Positions 58,133 to 64,000 of a stretch of DNA of 64,000 nucleotides are shown piece after piece; position 1 is the stretch's first letter, and each line of letters starts with the position of its first letter. The position numbers and the translations under genes were made by a program. The notes beneath the pieces are model-generated. The model had not been told where the DNA came from and searched no databases. It was given only the letters and a program-made list of their open reading frames with translations. This DNA comes from Ktedonobacter racemifer DSM 44963 (GTDB taxonomy: Bacteria > Chloroflexota > Ktedonobacteria > Ktedonobacterales > Ktedonobacteraceae). Where the stretch lies: positions 1,860,001 to 1,924,000 of the forward strand of contig NZ_ADVG01000004.1 in the NCBI RefSeq assembly GCF_000178855.1. The letters run 5' to 3'.

Positions 58133-59524
58133 CTATGCCTGTTCCTCTTTGTATTTCTGGATGAGGTCGGCGTACCAGAGGCCGCTGTCTTTGATGATGC
58201 GGCGCTGGCTGTCGTAGTCGACATAGATGATGCCGAAGCGCTTGCTGTAGCCCTCGGCCCATTCGTAGTTGTCCAGCAATGACCAGGTGAAGTAGCCCTG
58301 GACAGGTGCGCCCTGCTCGATGGCGCGCACAATGCCCTGGAGATGCTCTTGCAGGTAAGAGAGGCGACGTGGATCGTGGACGTGTTCGCCGCCGCCCCAC
58401 TGGTCGCGGAAGGCCGAGCCATTCTCGGTGACGTAGAGTTTTGGCAGGGCATACTCTTTATGCAAGCGTACCAGGAGTTCGGAGAGGGCGTTGGGATAGA
58501 CCTCCCAGCCCATCTCGGTATAGCTAGCACTGGGAATGGGAGCAACCATTTGACAGGCATCGGCCAGGGGCGCGGGCTCGGTGCCACGAATGACACTGCG
58601 GGTATAGTTATTGACGCCCAGGAAGTCGATAGGGGCCGATATAATCTCCATGTCGCCGTCCTCGATGGGTGGGGCCTGGAGTGCCATGTTTTTAAAGAAG
58701 TCTTCGGGATAGCTGCCCCGAACGATTGGATCGAGGAGCCAGCGGTCACTGAAGGCGTCGTAGCGCGCCAGGTCGCGCAGAGTCTCAGGGCGGTCGTCGG
58801 CGGGATAGCCAGGGGTAAAGTTCAGGGTAATGCCAACCTGGGCGCCGTTTGTGACGTGGGCGCGGATACGTGGCAGGGCGAGGCCATGCCCCAGTAAGAG
58901 GTGGTGGCCCGCGTCCAGCGCGCTCTGACGATCCTGTACGCCGGGTGCGTGAACTCCATTGCCATAGCCTAGATAGGCCGAGCACCACGGCTCATTGAGG
59001 GTAATCCAGCCCGCGACGCGGTCGCCAAGCCGCCGGGCCACAATTTCTGCATACTCGGCGAAGGCGTAGGCCGTCTCGCGGTTGCGCCAGCCGCCCTTAT
59101 CCTCCAGGGCCTGGGGGAGATCCCAGTGATAGAGGGTCGCGAAAGGTTGGATGCCCTTACTCAGCAGGGTATCAACCAGGCGCTCATAGAAATCCAGCCC
59201 ACGGGGGTTGACGTCTCCGTGTCCCTGGGGCAGGATGCGCGGCCAGGCGATGGAGAAGCGGTAGGCCGAGAGGCCCAGGCGCGTCATGAGCGCGATATCA
59301 TCGTCTACGCGGTGATAGTGGTCATCGGCGACATCGCCATTATGGCCCTGGTAGACTTTGCCGGGGGTCGCGGCAAAGGTGTCCCAGATCGAGGGGCCGC
59401 GACCATCCTCATGGGTCGCGCCCTCAATCTGGTAGGAGGCCGTGGCGGCCCCCCAGAGGAAATTAGCCGGGAAGAGCTTTGCCAGGCTGAGCTGTGTTTG
59501 TTCGGAGTTGCTGGTTGTCGTCAT
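58133..59524 (-). CDS. GH1 beta-glucosidase, 463 aa
   Basis: Family 1 glycoside hydrolase with a TIM barrel. FLWGAATASYQIEGA marks the start, acid/base E178 is in ITLNEPW, nucleophile E367 in YVTENGS, and the substrate-binding QIEG, YHWDLP and WSLLDNYEWAEGY are all present. There is no signal peptide, so it acts in the cytoplasm on imported cellobiose, laminaribiose or aryl glucosides. Its start is 11 bp after the DppC-like permease stop, in the same direction, so it is the last gene of the importer operon. Length is typical and nothing is broken. Confidence 0.95.
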   Translation of the reverse strand: MTTTSNSEQTQLSLAKLFPANFLWGAATASYQIEGATHEDGRGPSIWDTFAATPGKVYQGHNGDVADDHYHRVDDDIALMTRLGLSAYRFSIAWPRILPQGHGDVNPRGLDFYERLVDTLLSKGIQPFATLYHWDLPQALEDKGGWRNRETAYAFAEYAEIVARRLGDRVAGWITLNEPWCSAYLGYGNGVHAPGVQDRQSALDAGHHLLLGHGLALPRIRAHVTNGAQVGITLNFTPGYPADDRPETLRDLARYDAFSDRWLLDPIVRGSYPEDFFKNMALQAPPIEDGDMEIISAPIDFLGVNNYTRSVIRGTEPAPLADACQMVAPIPSASYTEMGWEVYPNALSELLVRLHKEYALPKLYVTENGSAFRDQWGGGEHVHDPRRLSYLQEHLQGIVRAIEQGAPVQGYFTWSLLDNYEWAEGYSKRFGIIYVDYDSQRRIIKDSGLWYADLIQKYKEEQA

Positions 59525-59535
59525 ATCTATCCTTA

Positions 59536-60564
59536 CTAAGCCACCAGGTTTTTGATTTTCTCGCCTTTAGGTTTGCGTTCGTTGCGCAGGCGTGGATTGG
59601 CGAATTCATCGACGCCGAAGTTGATCAGCGTGAGGGCCGTGCCCACGAAAGCGATACAGAGCGCAGGCGGCAGGAACCACCAGTAAGCACCCTGGAGGAT
59701 GGCGTCATTATTATTGACCCAGTAGAGCATGGAGCCCCAACTGACACTGGTAATATCGCCCAGGCCCAGGAATTGCAGTCCGGAAGCAGCCAGGATGGCG
59801 TAGATCACGGTGCCAATGAAACCCGACATGACAATCGCAATCTCGTTGGGCAGGATCTCGGCAAAGATGATGTGAAGGATGTTTTCTCCACTGGATTGAG
59901 CGGCCTGCACAAAATCACGGCTGCGCATCGACATGGTCTGTGCGCGAATAACGCGTGCATTCCAGGACCAGCTCGTTACGGTCAGAACCAGTGCGATGGT
60001 CAGGTCGCCCTTGACGGGGAAGAAGGCCGCCAGCACGATAGCCAGGGGGAGGCCAGGGATGACCAGGAAGATATTGATGAAAATCGAGAGGATATCATCA
60101 ACGATCCCGCCGAAGTAGCCCGCGATCAGCCCGATGGCGGTCGAGAAAGCCGTGATAAGTAGCCCAGTTATGAAGCCCCAGAGGATGGAGGAGCGTGCTC
60201 CAACAATGGTCTGGGCGAAGACATCCTGCCCGGTTTGTGTCGTGCCGAACAAGAACTGGCCCGAGGGCGAAGCCAGGTTAGGTCCAACGTTGAGGGCGTT
60301 AGGATCGGTATGGATAAACACTGGGCCGAAGAGCGCGATAAGGATAAAGATGGCCAGGATGACCAGGCCCGCGCCGACCTTGCGATTGATTGTGACCAGG
60401 CGCCAGAGATCACTCAGACGCCCAGTGGTGGGAGGCGGCGCTCCGATGCCCGCCATGCCCGAAGCCCCAACGGTCAGGGTGCTCTCGACGCTGGTGCGTG
60501 ACGCGACATGTGTTGAGCTGCCTGTTGCCTGGGTATTGCTTGTATCAGGTTGAGTCGAGCTCAT
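59536..60564 (-). CDS. Dpp/Opp-type ABC transporter permease (DppC-like), 342 aa
   Basis: An N-terminal Ser/Thr-rich tail (~55 residues) precedes six membrane spans. The cytoplasmic loop VIRAQTMSMRSRDFVQAAQS ahead of span five is the DppC/OppC EAA-type motif. It starts 6 bp after the DppB-like stop. Together they form the channel for the binding protein encoded upstream. In GH1-linked clusters, Dpp-like systems often carry beta-oligosaccharides rather than peptides. No DppD/DppF ATPase lies in the window; it may be beyond the right edge or elsewhere. Confidence 0.92.
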   Translation of the reverse strand: MSSTQPDTSNTQATGSSTHVASRTSVESTLTVGASGMAGIGAPPPTTGRLSDLWRLVTINRKVGAGLVILAIFILIALFGPVFIHTDPNALNVGPNLASPSGQFLFGTTQTGQDVFAQTIVGARSSILWGFITGLLITAFSTAIGLIAGYFGGIVDDILSIFINIFLVIPGLPLAIVLAAFFPVKGDLTIALVLTVTSWSWNARVIRAQTMSMRSRDFVQAAQSSGENILHIIFAEILPNEIAIVMSGFIGTVIYAILAASGLQFLGLGDITSVSWGSMLYWVNNNDAILQGAYWWFLPPALCIAFVGTALTLINFGVDEFANPRLRNERKPKGEKIKNLVA

Positions 60565-60570
60565 AAACGT

Positions 60571-61554
60571 TTAACCCCTTTCTTGGCGAACACGCGGATC
60601 AAGCACGGTATAGACCATGTCAACCAGGAAGTTGGCGGTCATAACGGCGACCGTAATAATGAGGAAGATGCCCTGCATCAAGGCATAATCCGAGTTCTGC
60701 ACTGCCTGGAAGAGCGAGTAGCCAATGCCTGGATAAGAGAAGACGATTTCGAGGAAGAGCTGGCCCGCGACCACCTGGCCAAGCGCGATAGCGAAACCGG
60801 TGATATTGGGCAAAATGGCGTTGCGCGCGGCATAGTTGATCATGACGCGGCGCGTGGCAAGTCCCTTGGCCTGGGCCATGAGCACATAATCTTCAGAGAG
60901 CGTCATAATCATAGCATTACGCATACCAAGCATCCAGCCCGAGATGCTGGCCACAACAAAAGTGATGGCGGGTAGGATGGCATGCTGGATAGCACTGGAG
61001 ATAAAATCAGGCGACCAGTCGGGCGAAATGAAGCGATCATAGCCGCCGCTGACGGGGAACCAGTTGAGGGTAAAACCAAAGATGTAGAGCAGGATCAGGG
61101 CCAGGCAGAAGTAAGGGATGGCCGAGATAAAGGTCATGAGGGGTGGCAGCAGGCTATCCAGGAAGGAGTTGCGGCGCCAGGCGATGATAACGCCCAGGAG
61201 CGTACCCAGGGCAAAGCTAAGGACCAGCGAGACCAGCACCAGGACCAGTGTCCAGGGGAGTTCCTGCCCGATGGCTTCCGCCACTGGCGTTGGGAAGTAG
61301 GTGATGGAGAGGCCGAGATTGCCGTGGAGCAGATTATTGAGGTACTGGAAATACTGAACCCAGAGCGGATCGTTGGTGATGCCAAATTGTAGTTCAATTG
61401 CGTGAATAGCCTCGGGCCTGATGCGACCCTGGAAGCGAGCCACAAAGATCAATGCCGGGTTGCCAGGCGCCAGGCGCGGGATTAGGAAATTGAGGGTGAG
61501 CGACGCCCACAGGGCGATAAGGTAAAAGCCCAGGCGGCGTAACAGGTGACGCAT
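60571..61554 (-). CDS. Dpp/Opp-type ABC transporter permease (DppB-like), 327 aa
   Basis: Six membrane spans. The family start RRLGFYLIALWASLTLNFLI and LAPGNPALIF is clear, and the cytoplasmic loop YVLMAQAKGLATRRVMINYA is the DppB EAA motif. I prefer the ATG at 61554 because AAAGGAG lies 8 nt upstream; a start at 61581 would put that site inside the gene. It follows the binding-protein gene after a 314-bp gap that contains a 168-bp palindromic element, so transcription must cross or restart there. Confidence 0.92.
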   Translation of the reverse strand: MRHLLRRLGFYLIALWASLTLNFLIPRLAPGNPALIFVARFQGRIRPEAIHAIELQFGITNDPLWVQYFQYLNNLLHGNLGLSITYFPTPVAEAIGQELPWTLVLVLVSLVLSFALGTLLGVIIAWRRNSFLDSLLPPLMTFISAIPYFCLALILLYIFGFTLNWFPVSGGYDRFISPDWSPDFISSAIQHAILPAITFVVASISGWMLGMRNAMIMTLSEDYVLMAQAKGLATRRVMINYAARNAILPNITGFAIALGQVVAGQLFLEIVFSYPGIGYSLFQAVQNSDYALMQGIFLIITVAVMTANFLVDMVYTVLDPRVRQERG

Positions 61555-61618
61555 ACAGGAACTCCTTTGTGAATAGGACAAATAGTCTCTTGCAAAATGT
61601 GTAGGGGTTCTCCAGGTT

Positions 61619-61786
61619 GGTAGGGACCCGGTTTAGCGCGTCCGAATGCCATTTATGGCAGTGCGGCGCTAGCCTGGCTTTTTCCAGAGAACAAGTGACC
61701 CATTACGCGATACGGTGCAGGAACGTTTTGGGCTAGCGCCGAAGTGCGATTAATCGCCTTCGGACGCGCTAAAGCTGGTCCCTACC
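61619..61786. mobile_element. 168-bp palindromic MITE-like element inside the importer operon
   Basis: Outer arms 61619-61646 and 61759-61786 pair at 26 of 28 positions (outer end GGTAGGGACC, inner TTTAGCGCGTCCGAA). A second pair, GGCGCTAGCC/GGCTAGCGCC, and small hairpins TGCCATTTATGGCA and GCGATTAATCGC lie inside. It separates the binding protein from its permeases and could lower their expression or stabilise upstream mRNA. Confidence 0.7.
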
Positions 61787-61812
61787 GTCTGGATGAACCA
61801 CGTAAGCATGGA

Positions 61813-61845
61813 AGAGTTTCTGGGCTGATGAGGCCCAGAAACTCT
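61813..61845 (-). terminator. Hairpin after the binding-protein gene
   Basis: AGAGTTTCTGGGC (61813-61825) and GCCCAGAAACTCT (61833-61845) pair perfectly around 7 nt, 22 bp past the stop of the leftward binding-protein gene. It may partly terminate, giving more binding protein than permease. Confidence 0.7.
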
Positions 61846-61867
61846 CCAGAACAAGTGTTACGAGAGA

Positions 61868-63571
61868 CTATTGTGCAGGTGACAGGTGGAGTATGACAAT
61901 GGCCGCATCAGGGTACTGCCAGGGTGGCGGAACCGCGTACGGATTGTCAGCGGTGGGCCAGCCTGTGAAGTTCTTGGTGCTGTACTCGTTCCAGTCCGCA
62001 CCGTAGACCAGTGTGATGACCGGAACTTGCTCGACCATGATCTTCTCCAGACCCTGAATGGCCTGTTTCTGCACGTTGGGATCGGTCGTCGTCGAATACT
62101 GAGTTAACAGATTATCGGTCGTCGGATCCTCCCAGCGCTCGTAGTTGGAGACCGCTGTCCCACCAATAGGAGCGGACTTGGCCTTGCTGAGCACGTTGTT
62201 ATAGGTATAGAACGGCGAGGGACCACTGCCGACGCTACCAATGCTCATATCAAAGCTGCCGGTATTGAGGGCATTCACATAGGAGTTATATGCAATGGCG
62301 TTTACGGTGGTCTGGATACCGATAGCCTTCAGGTCGCTATTGACCATCTGACACATGGTGACCCAGTCGCTCCAGCCAGTGACCACGTTCAGGTTGAAGG
62401 AGAGCTTCTTGCCGTCTTTGTCGACATAGATGCCATCGGAACCCTTCTTCAAGCCAGCGCTCTCCAGCAGTTGTGTCGCCTGAGAGACGTTGGGGGCCTG
62501 GTAGGTCAGGTTCTGATACTCGGGATTGAGGTAATCCTTCTGCGCGGGGAGGATCAGGCCGGTCGGGTTGGCGACGGGCTCGAAGTTGCTCTCCGCAACA
62601 TGGAACATCTTGTCGCGATCCAGCGCCATACTGATGGCCTTACGGACATTGACATTGTTGAATGGAGCCTTCGTCAGGTTCATGTAGAGCGAGACGTTGT
62701 TGCCCGAGGGGAACCAGTATTTGTTGTGCTGGGGATCGCGGTCGAGATAGCCTTTTTGCAGGTTAGGTGTGAACAGGCTGACCCAGTCGAGGTTACCTTT
62801 GTCCATATCCAGTTCCAGGGACTGGTTGGAGTTGTACGACGGATAGCGCAGTTCATTGACTTTCAACTGGTCCGCCTGCCAGTAGCTGGGATTCTTGGTG
62901 TAGTCCAGCAACTGAGGGCTGAAGGACTTCAGCGTGAAGGGGCCAGTACCCACAGGAGTTGGATTGGTGTACTTCTGTGGATCGCCCACATTGGCCCAGA
63001 GGTGCTTGGGAACGATCCAGGTGGTGCCACCGACGCTATAGAGAATAGGTGTGTACACCTTCTTCATGGCGATAACGACGGTGTTGTCATCGGTTGCGGT
63101 CACGCTGTCAAAATAGTTCCAGAGGCCGTTGGTGTCCGTCGCGGGATATTGCTTAAACATGTTGAGGGTAAAAGCAACATCAGCGGCGGAGAAGGGCTGT
63201 CCATCGGACCACTTGACATTCTTGCGCGTGGTGAAGGTCAGCGTCTTGTTATCGCTGGAGAACTTATAGTCGGTCGCCAGCCAGGGCGTGACCTTACCGC
63301 TAAAGCCGTTGACGTAGAGAAGGGTCTCATAGACCATACCTACTGTGCCTGGATTAGCGTTTGGAGTATAAGGCCCGAAGTTTTTGGTGAAGTCGCCGGT
63401 TGGTCCGGTTGAGATGGTCAGATAATTATTGTGCGCGTTCTGCCCATTGCCGTTGCTGCTGCTACCACCGCAGGCGGCCAGGACCATGCCCAGGACAAGT
63501 AGGAGCGTGGTGAGCAATGCTCCAGTGTTCTTCTTCGCTTTGAAGAACCTTGTCAGAGATCGCAGTGTCAT
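61868..63571 (-). CDS. Dpp/Opp-type extracellular solute-binding lipoprotein, 567 aa
   Basis: The lipoprotein signal ends in VLAAC-GG (cysteine near residue 33), followed by a Ser/Asn/Gly linker. The mature protein is a cluster C (SBP_bac_5) fold: WSDGQPFSAADVAFTLNMF, NVRKAISMALDRDKMF and the late VTGWSDWVTMCQ and VPVITLVYG are typical. The start at 63571 has AAGGAGG 6 nt upstream. It is first in the operon SBP, permease, permease, beta-glucosidase. The GH1 partner suggests a beta-glucoside or cello-oligosaccharide ligand; peptides remain possible. Confidence 0.92.
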   Translation of the reverse strand: MTLRSLTRFFKAKKNTGALLTTLLLVLGMVLAACGGSSSNGNGQNAHNNYLTISTGPTGDFTKNFGPYTPNANPGTVGMVYETLLYVNGFSGKVTPWLATDYKFSSDNKTLTFTTRKNVKWSDGQPFSAADVAFTLNMFKQYPATDTNGLWNYFDSVTATDDNTVVIAMKKVYTPILYSVGGTTWIVPKHLWANVGDPQKYTNPTPVGTGPFTLKSFSPQLLDYTKNPSYWQADQLKVNELRYPSYNSNQSLELDMDKGNLDWVSLFTPNLQKGYLDRDPQHNKYWFPSGNNVSLYMNLTKAPFNNVNVRKAISMALDRDKMFHVAESNFEPVANPTGLILPAQKDYLNPEYQNLTYQAPNVSQATQLLESAGLKKGSDGIYVDKDGKKLSFNLNVVTGWSDWVTMCQMVNSDLKAIGIQTTVNAIAYNSYVNALNTGSFDMSIGSVGSGPSPFYTYNNVLSKAKSAPIGGTAVSNYERWEDPTTDNLLTQYSTTTDPNVQKQAIQGLEKIMVEQVPVITLVYGADWNEYSTKNFTGWPTADNPYAVPPPWQYPDAAIVILHLSPAQ

Positions 63572-63758
63572 TGAAACCTCCTTAAAAAAACAAAGAAACA
63601 AGTTTAGTCCATTCGTCATTGAAAAGCTGCTAAACTGATAAAGTTCGATATAAACTCCTTTCTATAGTCATGAATTTGCGCTGTGGGCGCTATAGGTGAC
63701 TCGCCCGGGTCAGGCATACAATGAGTGAGGTCGCATGCCTGGCCTCGGCGACACACTA

Positions 63759-63770
63759 ATCTTATAAGAT
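63759..63770. promoter_or_regulatory. 12-bp perfect palindrome upstream of the importer operon
   Basis: ATCTTATAAGAT is fully symmetrical and lies about 190 bp upstream of the binding-protein start, 35 bp after the stop of the LacI-type gene. It may be an operator or just AT-rich promoter DNA. Confidence 0.4.
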
Positions 63771-63804
63771 AAGTTCGTGAACAATGCTATTCCTGGGAAG
63801 CACT

Positions 63805-64000
63805 TTATGTTACCTGTTCTATGGATGAAACCGCCTGGCTCTGCCTCGCGCCGCAGGAGGCGCGTACCAGGAGACTGGTTGCCAGGTGAATTTGCTGAAC
63901 CTGCTCGTCCTCTGGCTGGAGTAATGTCGCGTGTTTACCGGCACCCGGTGGAATATATGCGCGTTGCCGATGGGCGTGTTCAATCATGGAGATCAGCAGC
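63805..64000 (-). CDS. LacI-family regulator, C-terminal end (cut by window edge)
   Basis: The frame is open to the right edge of the window, so the protein begins outside it. The visible 64 codons end in QQIHLATSLLVRASCGARQ, the hallmark C-terminus of LacI-type repressors (L-x-T-x-LVVRxSCG), preceded by a helix (ISMIEHAHRQRAY). It lies just upstream of, and reads toward, the binding-protein/permease/beta-glucosidase operon, the usual place for a sugar-responsive repressor of such genes. DNA-binding and most of the ligand domain are not visible. Confidence 0.75.
   Translation of the reverse strand, partial: LLISMIEHAHRQRAYIPPGAGKHATLLQPEDEQVQQIHLATSLLVRASCGARQSQAVSSIEQVT

Noticed and set aside
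1..64000. tRNA or rRNA genes
   Set aside because: No cloverleaf-type T-loop with matching stems and no rRNA-like stretch was noticed on reading; a tRNAscan or Rfam run would settle it.

Overview
The window looks like accessory chromosome from a large, transposon-rich genome of mixed base composition. The best guess is a Ktedonobacteria-like member of the Chloroflexota. This is an inference from three things: the density and kinds of insertion sequences, a conserved C-terminal domain with a YLG motif on a helix-turn-helix protein, and the mix of Ser/Thr kinase, NarL-type two-component, ABC transporter and sigma-70 genes. No rRNA or tRNA gene was seen.

Layout. 1-8.1 kb: two Tn3-family transposase genes lie tail to tail and share a 19-bp inverted end. 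Between them is a Tn554-like pair of tyrosine recombinases plus a small gene. 8.1-13.5 kb: gene relics, a histidine phosphatase, an IS701-like transposase broken by a 108-bp palindromic insertion, and a helix-turn-helix gene. 13.5-21.4 kb: a NarL-type two-component pair, a GT39-like glycosyltransferase cut off by an IS fragment, a MacB-like permease and ATPase, a 187-bp MITE-like element and a GC-rich membrane protein. 21.6-28.1 kb: a serine recombinase, an alpha/beta hydrolase divergent from an unusual tandem HxlR regulator, a 3' fragment of rpoC, and an IS4-like element that appears to carry a HIT-family gene. 28.3-31.8 kb: a creatininase-family gene and a tightly coupled sigma factor / degenerate receiver / membrane protein operon. 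32.9-36.1 kb: a membrane-anchored hydrolase and an IS607-type TnpA/TnpB pair flanked by a perfect 29-bp inverted repeat. 36.5-41.5 kb: small membrane proteins, a VOC protein, an APH-family kinase and two tandem secreted proteins built from a Cys-containing repeat. 42.2-46.3 kb: a heterodimeric ABC exporter with a nucleotidyltransferase, probably a resistance module.

46.8-64 kb is more ordinary: a three-gene carbohydrate ABC importer behind a 22-bp palindrome, an N-acyl-D-amino-acid deacylase, a SET protein, a zinc-ribbon/kinase/beta-propeller protein, a thioesterase, a GNAT acetyltransferase, a DUF2330 protein, a metallophosphatase, and a cluster of LacI-type regulator (partial), Dpp-like binding protein, two permeases and GH1 beta-glucosidase. 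The last cluster probably imports an oligosaccharide that the GH1 enzyme then splits.

Two themes recur. First, many genes are truncated at mobile-element edges. Second, non-coding palindromes are abundant, including three unrelated perfect hairpins (stems of 28-39 bp, all with 3-nt loops). All positions and motifs were read by eye; family names rest on recognised motifs, not on database searches.
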